DNA of 18,189 nt from Castellaniella hirudinis_A (GCF_047468865.1 NZ_JBLGTV010000025.1:1-18189), one strand, 5' to 3'; positions 5,883 through 13,234 are shown, counted from the stretch's first letter. Program-made: numbers and translations. Notes: generated by a model from the sequence alone, not told the origin.

Positions 5883-6836
5883 ATGCACACGATGATGAAA
5901 TGGAATCTGGACGATCTGCCCATCTTTGCCGCCGTCATCCGCCAGGGGGGCATCTCCGCCGCCGCGCGCGAACTCGGCATGCCGAAATCCACCGTCAGCA
6001 CTGCCCTGACGCGGCTGGAACAGGGGCTGGGCCTGCGCCTGCTCGACCGCTCGTCGCGCAGCCTGCGCGTGACGGCCGAGGGCGAGGCCTTTCACCGTCA
6101 GGCCCAGCTCATCCTGGATCAGGCGCGCGAAGCGGACGACCTGATGGCCGGGTTGGGGGCGGTGCCGACAGGCCGTGTTTCGGTCGCTTTGCCGCCGGCC
6201 TTCAGCCTGGATGTGCTGGCGCCCCGGCTGCTGGCGTTCCGGGCCCGCTATCCCGGGCTGGAACTGGACATCGTCGTCACCAGCCAGGGCGCCGCCCTGG
6301 TGCGGGATCGTGTCGACCTGGCGGTGGTCGTGGGGGCGCTGCAGGACAGCGAACTGGTGTCCCGCACCCTGATCGAAGGAAAACTGATCTGGGTGGCCAG
6401 CCCCGCCTGGCTGGCCGACCATCCCTTGGGCGAGACACTGGACGCCGTGCGCGCGCAAATCCAGATCTGCGAAACGCGCTATGCCCAGCGGCGCATGCCG
6501 GTCACGGTGCATGGGGAAAGCGCCTGCCTGGATCTGAGCAAGGGCGTCATCCGGGTGAATGATCCGCTGGTCGTGCTGCGCACCGTCATGGCCGGCGGCG
6601 GGGTGGCCATGCTGCCCCACCAGTATTGCGTCGGCCCCCTGGCGGCGGGCCGGATCGTCGAGGTCTTGCCGCACGTCCGGCTGGGCCGTGCCAGCGCGCG
6701 CCTGACCGCAGTCTATTCCAGCCGTCGCCTGCTGTCGCCCCGCGTGCGGGTGCTGTTGGATTTTCTGGTGGACGCGTGCCAGGATCTGGCCCGTCCGGCG
6801 CAGGGGGGCTTCAGCCCGGAATGGCCCGGGGCGTAG
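5883..6836 (+). CDS. LysR-family regulator, probably of galA
   Basis: A 317-residue protein with an N-terminal winged helix-turn-helix (GGISAAARELGMPKSTVST, about 22-40, then LLDRSSRSLRVTAEGEAF) and a periplasmic-binding-like effector domain from about 95 to 300. Alternative ATG codons at 5892 and 5895 would give a slightly shorter N-terminus; none has a clear ribosome site. It is divergent from the gallate dioxygenase gene with a T-N11-A palindrome in the shared promoter, the classic arrangement for a LysR activator of an aromatic catabolic gene, so gallate or a ring-cleavage product is a plausible inducer. That role is inference. Its last 26 bases overlap the end of queC on the other strand. 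Confidence 0.88.
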   Translation: MHTMMKWNLDDLPIFAAVIRQGGISAAARELGMPKSTVSTALTRLEQGLGLRLLDRSSRSLRVTAEGEAFHRQAQLILDQAREADDLMAGLGAVPTGRVSVALPPAFSLDVLAPRLLAFRARYPGLELDIVVTSQGAALVRDRVDLAVVVGALQDSELVSRTLIEGKLIWVASPAWLADHPLGETLDAVRAQIQICETRYAQRRMPVTVHGESACLDLSKGVIRVNDPLVVLRTVMAGGGVAMLPHQYCVGPLAAGRIVEVLPHVRLGRASARLTAVYSSRRLLSPRVRVLLDFLVDACQDLARPAQGGFSPEWPGA

Positions 6837-7554
6837 GCTGCAGGCGGGCGACCCACTGGCGGTAGCCCTGGGCCCGCAGCCGGCAGGCGGGGCATTCGCC
6901 GCAGCCGTATCCCCAGGCGTGCAGCGTGCTGCGCTGGTTCAGGTAGCAGGTGTGCGTTTCTGTGCGGATCAGCTCGACCAGCGGCGCGCCGCCCAACTGG
7001 TGGGCCAGCTGCCAGGCGTCGGCCTTGTCCCGCCACATCAGCGGGGTTTCCAGAGTCAAGGGCCGGTCGATCCCCAGGCTGAGGGCCACCTGCAGGGCCT
7101 TGAGCGTGTTGTCGCGGCAGTCCGGGTAGCCGGAATAGTCGGTTTGCGACATGCCGCCCACCAGAACATCAAGCCCGCGCCGGTAGGCCAGGGCCGATGC
7201 CAGGGTGAAGAACAGCAGGTTGCGGCCCGGCACGAAGGTATTGGGCAGGCCATCGGCCTGGGTGGCGATGGCGATGTCGTCCGTCATGGCGCTTGCGCCC
7301 AGCTGCTTGAGCACGTCGACATCCAGCAGGTGGTCGTCGCCCAGGCGCGCGGCCCAGCCGGGCCGCAGTGCGACGATGCGGCTGCGCAGCGTGGCGCGGC
7401 AGTCCAGTTCGACCCGATGCCGCTGCCCGTAGTCGAAGCCGATGGTTTCGACGTGCGGAAACCGGGCCAGCGCCCAGGCCAGGCAGGTGGTGGAGTCCTG
7501 TCCGCCGGAGAACAGAACCAGTGCGCGGCGGCCGGCCGGGGCGGCGGGGCTCAT
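6811..7554 (-). CDS. queC: 7-cyano-7-deazaguanine (preQ0) synthase QueC
   Basis: A 247-residue enzyme that makes preQ0 from 7-carboxy-7-deazaguanine, ammonia and ATP, the step before reduction to preQ1 in queuosine tRNA modification. The PP-loop ATP motif SGGQDST is at residues 16-22, and GFDYGQRH (39-46) and FVPGRN (107-112) are family motifs. Four zinc-binding cysteines lie at 203, 218, 221 and 224 (GCGECPAC). The ATG at 7554 overlaps the stop of the upstream transporter gene (ATGA), showing translational coupling in a yhhQ-queC operon. The long open frame upstream to 7800 is out of frame with yhhQ and is not real protein. QueD, QueE and QueF are not in the window. The 3' end overlaps the convergent LysR gene by 26 bases. 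Confidence 0.95.
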   Translation of the reverse strand: MSPAAPAGRRALVLFSGGQDSTTCLAWALARFPHVETIGFDYGQRHRVELDCRATLRSRIVALRPGWAARLGDDHLLDVDVLKQLGASAMTDDIAIATQADGLPNTFVPGRNLLFFTLASALAYRRGLDVLVGGMSQTDYSGYPDCRDNTLKALQVALSLGIDRPLTLETPLMWRDKADAWQLAHQLGGAPLVELIRTETHTCYLNQRSTLHAWGYGCGECPACRLRAQGYRQWVARLQPTPRAIPG

Positions 7555-8225
7555 AGCGCGGCGGCCCGGGGGGCGGTGCGCGCGGGCTGCATGATGCGGA
7601 TGATGGCATTGAGCACAATGCCGTACAGCGGGACGAACAGCAGCAGGCTGACCGCGAGTTTGATGGCGTAGTCGACCAGCGCGATCTCGGCCCAGTGCTG
7701 GGCCATGAAGGCGTTGCTGCTGTGCCAGAAAGCGATCCAGAAAAACGCCAGGGTATCCAGCGCCTGCCCCAGCACGGCCGAAGCGGCGGGCGCCACCCAC
7801 CAGGCCACGCCGCTGCGGCGGATGCGGTCGAAAACCTGGACGTCCAGCAACTGCCCCAGCACATAGGCCATGAAGCTGGCCAGGGCGATTCGGAAGACGA
7901 AGGTGTCGAACCGGGCCAGGGCGTCCAGGCCGCTGAACAGGCCTTCGTTGAACAGCACGGAGACAATGTACGAGGCGATGAGCGCGGGCACCATGGCGCG
8001 TGCAATGACCCGGCGAGCGGCGTGCTTGCCGATCAGGCGGACGGTGAGGTCGGTGGCCAGGAAAATAAAGGGGAAGCTGAAGGCGCCCCAGGTGCTGTGA
8101 AAGCCCAGCAGGGTGATGGGCAACTGCACCAGGTAGTTGCTGGCGATGATGATGAAAACATGAAAAGCCACCAGCAGAGCCAGGTAGCGGGCGGTGCGCG
8201 CGGGCGCGACGATGGGAGTAGCCAT
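7551..8225 (-). CDS. yhhQ: Queuosine-precursor transporter, YhhQ family (COG1738)
   Basis: A 224-residue inner-membrane protein, close to the 221 residues of E. coli YhhQ, which imports preQ0/preQ1. It has about six membrane segments, the first around residues 16-38, with family features such as GAFSFPFIFLATDLTVRLIG and the late segment QALDTLAFFWIAFW. The start at 8225 is preferred over the in-frame ATG at 8261 because an AAAAAGG ribosome site lies just upstream and because the longer start would sit inside the predicted riboswitch. It overlaps queC by four bases, so transport and synthesis of queuosine precursors are co-expressed. Expression is probably limited by preQ1 binding to the leader. 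Confidence 0.92.
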   Translation of the reverse strand: MATPIVAPARTARYLALLVAFHVFIIIASNYLVQLPITLLGFHSTWGAFSFPFIFLATDLTVRLIGKHAARRVIARAMVPALIASYIVSVLFNEGLFSGLDALARFDTFVFRIALASFMAYVLGQLLDVQVFDRIRRSGVAWWVAPAASAVLGQALDTLAFFWIAFWHSSNAFMAQHWAEIALVDYAIKLAVSLLLFVPLYGIVLNAIIRIMQPARTAPRAAAL

Positions 8226-8230
8226 GAAAA

Positions 8231-8262
8231 CCTTTTTGGTGGATGGGGTGAGGGAACCCATG
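8231..8262 (-). promoter_or_regulatory. preQ1-I riboswitch (translational), leader of yhhQ-queC
   Basis: On the minus strand the leader reads as an H-type pseudoknot. P1 is ATGGG (8261-8257) with CCCAT (8247-8243). The loop UUCCCUCA follows, and a C directly before the 3' strand of P1 sits where the ligand-reading cytosine is in known preQ1-I aptamers. After P1 comes a short linker and an A-rich tail AAAAAGG (8237-8231), whose GG can pair with loop C residues to form P2. AAGG is also the yhhQ ribosome site, so ligand binding would hide it. Spacing closely resembles the Thermoanaerobacter tengcongensis preQ1-I aptamer, and this riboswitch class is known upstream of COG1738 transporters. The match was made by eye, without a covariance search. 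Confidence 0.7.
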
Positions 8263-8280
8263 GGATAGCGTGTCGCAGGG

Positions 8281-8286
8281 ATTATA
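8281..8286 (-). promoter_or_regulatory. -10 box of the yhhQ-queC promoter
   Basis: A perfect TATAAT on the minus strand. Transcription would begin near 8274, giving a leader of about 50 bases that fits the predicted riboswitch almost exactly. No good -35 hexamer is seen 16-18 bases upstream. Confidence 0.55.
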
Positions 8287-8311
8287 CCGTGCCGCCTGAC
8301 CGGTTCGTTGT

Positions 8312-8349
8312 ATTCATAAATTAAATATATGAATTTTGATATTTAATTT
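8312..8349. promoter_or_regulatory. Nested AT-rich inverted repeats between yhhQ and allE
   Basis: AAATTAAATAT (8318-8328) and ATATTTAATTT (8339-8349) are perfect 11-bp arms around a 10-base spacer. Overlapping them, ATTCATA (8312-8318) and TATGAAT (8328-8334) form a second 7-bp pair. This is the only AT-rich stretch in the gap and lies about 100 bases before allE, so it is a candidate operator for allE, for the yhhQ promoter, or both. The rest of the gap (8350-8450) holds no other recognisable feature apart from the allE ribosome site. Confidence 0.45.
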
Positions 8350-8450
8350 GTAAATATATGGCGGGTTCGATATGGTAGGGGCGTTTCCTTGGACGGCTCA
8401 GGCCGCGTCGCCGACCCGTCCGGGCTTTCTTGATTTTCCAGGAGTTTCCC

Positions 8451-9287
8451 ATGTCCACGACCTACTATGCGCCGCACGGCGGCCATCCCCCCCAGACCGA
8501 TCTGCTGACCGATCGCGCCATGTTCACCGAAGCCTATGCGGTCATCCCCAAGGGCGTGGTGCGCGACATCGTGACCAGTCATTTGCCGTTCTGGGACCAT
8601 ACCCGCCTGTGGGTGCTGGCGCGTCCGCTGACGGGCTTTGCCGAGACCTTTTCCCAGTACATCGTGGAAGTCGGCGCGGGCGGCGGCAGCGACCGGCCCG
8701 AACTCGATCCACTGGCCGAAGGCGTGCTGTTCGTGGTCGAAGGCGAAATGGAAGTCACCCTGGATGGCACGGCCCACGCCATGAAGGCGGGCGGCTATGC
8801 CTTCATCCCGCCCGCGTCCCGCTGGTCCTTGCGCAATCGCGGCGATGCGGCGGTGCGCTTCCATTGGATTCGCAAGCGCTACCAGGTGGTGGACGGGCTG
8901 GCCGCGCCCGAGGCTTTCTTCACCAACGAGCAGGACGTCGAGCCCATCGCCATGCCGGATACCGAGGGCCGCTGGGTCACCACGCGTTTCGTGGACATGG
9001 CCGACATGCGGCACGACATGCACGTCAATATCGTCACCTTCCAGCCCGGCGGCATCATCCCGTTCGCTGAAACCCATGTGATGGAACATGGCCTGTACGT
9101 CCTGGAAGGGCAGGCCGTGTATCGCCTGAACCAGGACTGGGTCGAGGTGCAGGCGGGCGACTTTATGTGGCTGCGCGCCTTCTGCCCGCAGGCCTGCTAT
9201 GCCGGCGGCCCCAAGCCCTTCCGCTATCTGCTGTACAAGGACGTCAACCGCCATGCCCCGTTGACGCTGGGCGGCCTGGGCGGCTGA
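8451..9287 (+). CDS. allE: (S)-ureidoglycine aminohydrolase
   Basis: A 278-residue bicupin that converts (S)-ureidoglycine to (S)-ureidoglycolate and ammonia in purine/allantoin degradation. The first cupin covers about 55-140 and the second about 190-265. The second carries the Mn-binding set Glu207, His209, His213 (ETHVMEH) and Gln247 (CPQACY); the spacing +2, +6, +40 equals that of the plant enzyme (Glu235, His237, His241, Gln275). The start at 8451 has a clean AGGAG six bases upstream; the in-frame ATG at 8430 lacks one. No allantoinase, allantoate amidohydrolase or ureidoglycolate enzyme is in the window, so the gene is isolated from its pathway here. A promiscuous role on another ureido compound is possible but unsupported. 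Confidence 0.9.
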   Translation: MSTTYYAPHGGHPPQTDLLTDRAMFTEAYAVIPKGVVRDIVTSHLPFWDHTRLWVLARPLTGFAETFSQYIVEVGAGGGSDRPELDPLAEGVLFVVEGEMEVTLDGTAHAMKAGGYAFIPPASRWSLRNRGDAAVRFHWIRKRYQVVDGLAAPEAFFTNEQDVEPIAMPDTEGRWVTTRFVDMADMRHDMHVNIVTFQPGGIIPFAETHVMEHGLYVLEGQAVYRLNQDWVEVQAGDFMWLRAFCPQACYAGGPKPFRYLLYKDVNRHAPLTLGGLGG

Positions 9288-9307
9288 CCGTCTTGCCTTC
9301 GGCGTGA

Positions 9308-9326
9308 GGCCGCCGCCCGGGCGGCC
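9308..9326. terminator. GC hairpin between convergent allE and a LysR gene
   Basis: GGCCGCC (9308-9314) and GGCGGCC (9320-9326) form a perfect 7-bp stem with a 5-base loop in the 64-base gap between converging stops. There is no T-run, so it is a possible bidirectional, Rho-assisted or 3'-protecting structure. Confidence 0.4.
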
Positions 9327-9351
9327 CGGTTGCCTTCCGGTGCCCGGCGCT

Positions 9352-10218
9352 TCAGCTGTCCTGTTCGCCGGTGTCTTCCGCCAGCATGGCGGCCAGCGCC
9401 GCCGCCAGCGCCTGGGTCATGGCGTTGGCCGTTGGCCGGTGCATCAGCGCGATCTCGTAGTGTTCCACCGGTGGCAGGCCGTGCCGGGCGTCCAGCACCG
9501 TGTGTTCGGGCGTCACGGTGCGCTGCGGCAGCAGGCTGATGCCCAGGCCCGCCGCCACGGCGCTTTGGATGCCGTTCAGGCTGGAGCAGGTGTATGCGAT
9601 GCGCCAGGCGCGTCCCATGGCCTCGATGGCGCGGATCAGGTCGTCCCGGTACAGGCCCCTGGGCGGGAAGACCACCAGGGGGATCGGGTCCAGCGGCAGG
9701 CAAGGGTGCTGCGCACTGTCGATCCAGGCCAGGGATTCGGCGTGCCGGGTGATGGCGCCGCGGCTGTGGCGGCGCTGTTTGATCAGGATCAGATCCAGTT
9801 CGCCCCGGTCGAAGCGGGTGCTCAGTTCGGCGCACAGCCCGCTGGTGATTTCCAGCTTGACCAGGGGATGCTGCCGGCTGAAGTCCGCCAATACCCGGGT
9901 CGTGCGGCGGGCGATGAAGTCTTCGGGCACGCCCAGCCGGACGGTGGCGGCGACGGCCGTGCCGGCCAGTACGTCCAGGATTTGTTCGTTCAGGGCCAGT
10001 AGGTGGCGGGCGTGGCTCAACAGGGCCTGGCCGGCCTCGGTGGGCAGGACGGTCCGGTTGCCGCGATCCAGCAGGCGGTGGCCCGTCATGTCTTCCAGCC
10101 GGCGGATCTTCTGGCTGATGGTGGACTGGGTGGAATGCAGGCGCCCGGCGGCGGCGGTGAAGCTGCCGTGATCCACCACGGTAATGAAGGCACGCAGCAG
10201 ATCCAGATCGAAAAGCAT
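9352..10218 (-). CDS. LysR-family transcriptional regulator
   Basis: A 288-residue regulator with the N-terminal helix-turn-helix HGSFTAAAGRLHSTQSTISQ (about 17-36) followed by LLDRGNRTVLPTEAG, and an effector-binding domain from about 90 to 275. It is the third gene of a minus-strand operon. Its ATG shares one base with the stop of the VOC gene (TAATG), with no ribosome site of its own, so it is probably translated by re-initiation. Being in the same transcript as its likely targets is unusual for LysR proteins, which are more often divergent. The inducer and regulon cannot be told from sequence. It converges on allE, but the arrangement does not show it to be the allE regulator. Confidence 0.88.
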   Translation of the reverse strand: MLFDLDLLRAFITVVDHGSFTAAAGRLHSTQSTISQKIRRLEDMTGHRLLDRGNRTVLPTEAGQALLSHARHLLALNEQILDVLAGTAVAATVRLGVPEDFIARRTTRVLADFSRQHPLVKLEITSGLCAELSTRFDRGELDLILIKQRRHSRGAITRHAESLAWIDSAQHPCLPLDPIPLVVFPPRGLYRDDLIRAIEAMGRAWRIAYTCSSLNGIQSAVAAGLGISLLPQRTVTPEHTVLDARHGLPPVEHYEIALMHRPTANAMTQALAAALAAMLAEDTGEQDS

Positions 10219-10643
10219 TATTTGGCGAACAGCTGGCTCATGTCCTTGAAGGCCTTGAATTCCAGGGCATTGCCACAGGGGTCGAGCAGGAACATGGTGG
10301 CTTGCTCGCCCACCTGGCCTTTGAAGCGGATGTAGGGTTCGATGACGAACGAAATGCCGAAGGATTTCAGGCGTTCGGCCAGGGCTTCCCATTGCCCCCA
10401 TTCCAGCACGATGCCAAAGTGCGGCACCGGCACATCGTGGCCGTCCACGGGGTTGGTGTGGGCGTGGTCTTGGGCAGTGGTTCTGGGGTGTTCGTGGATG
10501 ACCAACTGGTGGCCATAGAAATCGAAGTCCACCCATTGCGCGCTGGATCGGCCTTCGGCAAGACCGAAAACCTCGCCGTAGAAGCGGCGCGCCGCAGGCA
10601 GGTCGTAGACCGGGATGGCCAGATGGAAAGGGGATAGGCTCAT
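10218..10643 (-). CDS. VOC-superfamily (glyoxalase/extradiol-dioxygenase-like) protein, COG3565 type
   Basis: A 141-residue single VOC module pair of the glyoxalase/bleomycin-resistance/dioxygenase superfamily. The N-terminal strand HLAIPVYDLPAARRFYGEVFG, here residues 7-27, opens the first beta-alpha-beta-beta-beta unit. The second begins at VPHFGIVLEW (about 73-82) and ends with LLDPCGNALEF (119-129). His7, His75 and Glu128 are positioned as metal ligands. COG3565 members are annotated as predicted extradiol dioxygenases without proven substrates. The ATG at 10643 overlaps the stop of fhuF (ATGA) and has an AAGGTG site inside fhuF; the stop overlaps the following LysR gene by one base. It is therefore the middle gene of a tightly coupled operon. 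Confidence 0.85.
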   Translation of the reverse strand: MSLSPFHLAIPVYDLPAARRFYGEVFGLAEGRSSAQWVDFDFYGHQLVIHEHPRTTAQDHAHTNPVDGHDVPVPHFGIVLEWGQWEALAERLKSFGISFVIEPYIRFKGQVGEQATMFLLDPCGNALEFKAFKDMSQLFAK

Positions 10644-11491
10644 AAGGCACCTTTTCGTGGAATTGGAGCGTGGGGGGTTGAAGCCGCCCGGCGGCTTCCC
10701 GGGCGCTGCGCGCTGCGATCCGCCGCGCCTGCAGCGCCAGATGACAGCGTATCACTATCCCCATGTGCGCGGTGCGGGTGCAGGCGGGGGCAGTCGCCGC
10801 AAAGTTCGATGCCCGGCAGCCGGTAGTACAGGCAGCACAACCGGCGCACACGCACTGTCGCGCCGGTGTGCGGGTCGGTTTGGTAGCGCACGGATCCGCA
10901 GACGGGGTTGGGGCCGCCATCGCTCAGGGCGGGCGCGTCCAACATGGCCGCCAGCGCTTGCCGCAAGCCGGCGTGGGCCCGGGGATGCGGGCGCAGCTGG
11001 CAGGCCAGGTATTCCAGCAGGTTGCCCAGATTGTTCCAGAATACCCGGGGCGCGGTGCGGGATGCCTGCGCCAGGGCCTGGATGACGGGCCGGGCCAGCC
11101 TGAGCGGGTATTCGCTCGCGGCGGGCGCTTCCTGGTCGCGCACGGTGGGCGCTTCTGCGGCCCAATGCAGGCCGCAGGCGCCGGGGCCGGCCGTGATGCG
11201 CACCGCGCGCGGCGCCGGGCAGGCGCGCTGCAGCACCAGGGCGGCGACCAGCGGCGTCATGACCGTATGAAAATACCAGCGCGACCAGAGCGAGGCGATG
11301 GCATGCGGGTCGCCGCCGGGATGGCCTGCGTCGGCGGCAAAGGCCGCCAGCTGTGCGGCGAGCCGATCTGGTTCGTGCAGCGTTGCATCGCGCAGCCAGC
11401 CGTCCCCCCGGGGCAGTTTCTCCAGGGCGGGGAGCGGCAGGGCGAGGTGTGCGTCGCTTTGCAGTTCGCGGATCAGCTCACGGGTCAACAT
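10640..11491 (-). CDS. fhuF: FhuF-type siderophore-iron (ferric) reductase
   Basis: A 283-residue protein with the C-terminal [2Fe-2S] signature of the FhuF family: Cys219-Cys220-x10-Cys231-x2-Cys234 (RLCCLYYR then LCGDCP), as in E. coli FhuF. Such proteins reduce ferric iron in imported hydroxamate siderophores on the cytoplasmic side of the membrane. The region FWNNLGNLLEYL (151-162) is also typical. The protein continues about 49 residues past the last cysteine with an A/R/P-rich tail, longer than usual, to a stop overlapping the VOC gene's start. The start at 11491 has only a weak ribosome site. No siderophore transporter or receptor gene lies in the window and no Fur box was recognised. 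Confidence 0.82.
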   Translation of the reverse strand: MLTRELIRELQSDAHLALPLPALEKLPRGDGWLRDATLHEPDRLAAQLAAFAADAGHPGGDPHAIASLWSRWYFHTVMTPLVAALVLQRACPAPRAVRITAGPGACGLHWAAEAPTVRDQEAPAASEYPLRLARPVIQALAQASRTAPRVFWNNLGNLLEYLACQLRPHPRAHAGLRQALAAMLDAPALSDGGPNPVCGSVRYQTDPHTGATVRVRRLCCLYYRLPGIELCGDCPRLHPHRAHGDSDTLSSGAAGAADRSAQRPGSRRAASTPHAPIPRKGAL

Positions 11492-11546
11492 CGGAATCGG
11501 TAGCTTCTGGTCGGGTTGATGCTGCGCGCCGCAGCCTTGGGCGTCC

Positions 11547-11552
11547 AGTATA
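11547..11552 (-). promoter_or_regulatory. Candidate -10 box of the fhuF-VOC-LysR operon
   Basis: TATACT on the minus strand, 56 bases before the fhuF start and inside the 85-base gap after argP. No good -35 box was found, so an activator may be needed or the call may be wrong. Confidence 0.3.
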
Positions 11553-11576
11553 GAGAAATCGTCGCCGATGGCCGGG

Positions 11577-12476
11577 TCAGGCAGGGTGCAGGATATCGCC
11601 GGCCGCTTTCAACAGCGCCGCCCCAAGCCTTTGCAGCGTGTCGGAGCGGACGGCGGCATACTGCCAGTAAAGCGGGACGTCGAGCCAGTGGCCGGGCGCG
11701 ATGACTTCGATCCGCTTTTGTTCCCGCGCCGGGGCCAGCAGTGCATCGGGGACAAGACACCACCCCAAGCCCAGCTCGACCGCTTCGATCACGCCTGTCG
11801 GCGTGGGCAGATAGTGAATGGGAGGATTCAGACGCGCCGGCGTGATGCGGCGAATGAACCGCCACTGCAGTTCATCCTTGCGATTGAACACGATGATCGG
11901 CGCGCGTGAGAACGCGGCGGCATGCACGCCGCCGCCGAAGTAGCGGGCGGCAAATCGAGGGGAGGCAATCGCGTGGTATCGCATGACGCCAAGGGGCCGG
12001 ACGCTGCAGCCTTGCAGCGGCGCGGCCTCGGCCGTCACGGCGCCGAGTACCGTGCCGTTTCTCAGGAAATCGAGCGTGTGATCCTGGTCGTCCACGTGCA
12101 GGTCAAAAAGATCGCCGTGCCGCGCATGCAGCCGGGACAGCGCGGGGAGAAACCAGGTCGCCAGGGAATCGCCGTTGACGGCAATGGCGATCGGGCGTTG
12201 CGGCGCCGCCGCGCCTTCGTCGGCCAGGAAGTCCGCCAAGGCCTCGACTTCCAGAACCTGCATCGGCCGGACGCGGCGCAGCAGCCTTTCGCCGGCCGGC
12301 GTGGGGCGGCAGGGGGCCTGGCGCACAAGCAGCACCTGGCCCAGGCGGTTTTCCAGTGCCTTGATCCGTTGCGACACGGCGGATGACGTCACAGAGAGGC
12401 GCTGTGCGGCGGCTTCGAAACTGCCTTCTTCCAGGACGGCGGCGAAGGCGGCCAGTTGCGGATGGATCAAGCCCAT
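11577..12476 (-). CDS. argP: ArgP/LysG-type LysR regulator
   Basis: A 299-residue LysR protein, close to the 297 residues of E. coli ArgP. The helix-turn-helix is EGSFEAAAQRLSVTSSAVSQ (about 17-36) and then RIKALENRLGQVLLVR, matching the ArgP/IciA/LysG subgroup, as does the later GLGWCLVPD segment. These regulators sense lysine and arginine and activate an exporter of basic amino acids. It is divergent from an ArgO/LysE-type exporter with a perfect T-N11-A palindrome between them, which strongly supports the assignment. The start at 12476 has a weak AGAGCAG ribosome site. Confidence 0.9.
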   Translation of the reverse strand: MGLIHPQLAAFAAVLEEGSFEAAAQRLSVTSSAVSQRIKALENRLGQVLLVRQAPCRPTPAGERLLRRVRPMQVLEVEALADFLADEGAAAPQRPIAIAVNGDSLATWFLPALSRLHARHGDLFDLHVDDQDHTLDFLRNGTVLGAVTAEAAPLQGCSVRPLGVMRYHAIASPRFAARYFGGGVHAAAFSRAPIIVFNRKDELQWRFIRRITPARLNPPIHYLPTPTGVIEAVELGLGWCLVPDALLAPAREQKRIEVIAPGHWLDVPLYWQYAAVRSDTLQRLGAALLKAAGDILHPA

Positions 12477-12497
12477 GGTCTGCTCTATGATTAGATT

Positions 12498-12516
12498 TTC
12501 TTGATCATATCAAGAA
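12498..12516. promoter_or_regulatory. ArgP operator between argP and argO
   Basis: TTCTTGA (12498-12504) and TCAAGAA (12510-12516) are perfect 7-bp arms around TCATA; the core TTGATCATATCAA is a T-N11-A LysR site. It lies 22 bases from the argP start and about 80 from the argO start, allowing autoregulation of argP and activation of argO. Confidence 0.65.
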
Positions 12517-12586
12517 TAAATAGCTTTTCTAATTAAGCGGGCCAAGGCAAGATGGCGGCCATTGCTCACTAATCCCGGGTTTTCGA

Positions 12587-13204
12587 ATGATTCTTGCCGC
12601 CGCCTTCGCCGGCTTCGTGACCAGCGCCGGTCTCATCATCGCCATTGGCGCCCAGAATGCGTTCGTCCTGCGGCAGGGGCTCCAGCGCAAGCACATCGGC
12701 GTCGTCATCGCGGCCTCCTCACTTGGCGACATCGTCTTGATCGCGTGCGGCATTGCCGGGGTTGGCGTGCTGGTTCGGGAATGGCCGGCGCTCATGCAGG
12801 TGCTGCGATTCGGCGGCGCCGCATTTCTGGGGGTATACGGCCTGAAGGCCGCCTTTCGCGCCTGGCAGGGGGCGGGCAACCTGGCTTCCGCCCGATCCGG
12901 CCTCGCCGGCCGGCGCCAGGCCCTGTTGGCCTCGCTGGCCTTTACCTTCCTCAATCCGCATGCGTATCTCGACACCATGGTGCTGCTCGGGGGCTTGTCC
13001 ACCCGCTACCTGGGGGTGGGCCAGTGGGCCTTTGGCCTGGGGGCGTGCGCCGCCAGCATCGTCTGGTTCTCGACGCTGGGTTATGGCTCGCGCTGGTTGC
13101 GGCCGGTTTTCGCCAACCCGAAGGCGTGGCGGGTGCTGGACGCCGTGATTGCCGTATTCATGCTGGCGCTGTGTTTGTTGTTGCTGGTGCAGCCGCTGGC
13201 GTGA
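12587..13204 (+). CDS. argO: ArgO/LysE-family basic amino acid exporter
   Basis: A 205-residue inner-membrane exporter (E. coli ArgO has 211) with about six membrane segments. It begins with the family signature GFVTSAGLIIAIGAQNAFVL (about 9-28) and has TFLNPHAYLDTMVLLGG (about 124-140), the conserved N-P-x-x-Y-x-D-T motif. It exports L-arginine and/or L-lysine when their cytoplasmic level is high. Divergent argP and the shared operator indicate control by basic amino acids. A hairpin just after the stop may end the transcript. Confidence 0.93.
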   Translation: MILAAAFAGFVTSAGLIIAIGAQNAFVLRQGLQRKHIGVVIAASSLGDIVLIACGIAGVGVLVREWPALMQVLRFGGAAFLGVYGLKAAFRAWQGAGNLASARSGLAGRRQALLASLAFTFLNPHAYLDTMVLLGGLSTRYLGVGQWAFGLGACAASIVWFSTLGYGSRWLRPVFANPKAWRVLDAVIAVFMLALCLLLLVQPLA

Positions 13205-13215
13205 GCGGGCCAGGC

Positions 13216-13234
13216 CATGCGGCGCTGCCGCATG
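13216..13234 (+). terminator. Hairpin after argO
   Basis: CATGCGGC (13216-13223) and GCCGCATG (13227-13234) pair perfectly around a 3-base loop, 12 bases after the argO stop. No T-run follows, so it is a weak terminator candidate. Confidence 0.4.

Noticed and set aside
7555..7800. N-terminal extension of QueC to 7800
   Set aside because: The extra 82 codons lie out of frame inside yhhQ and show no domain; the ATGA junction at 7551-7554 is the natural start.
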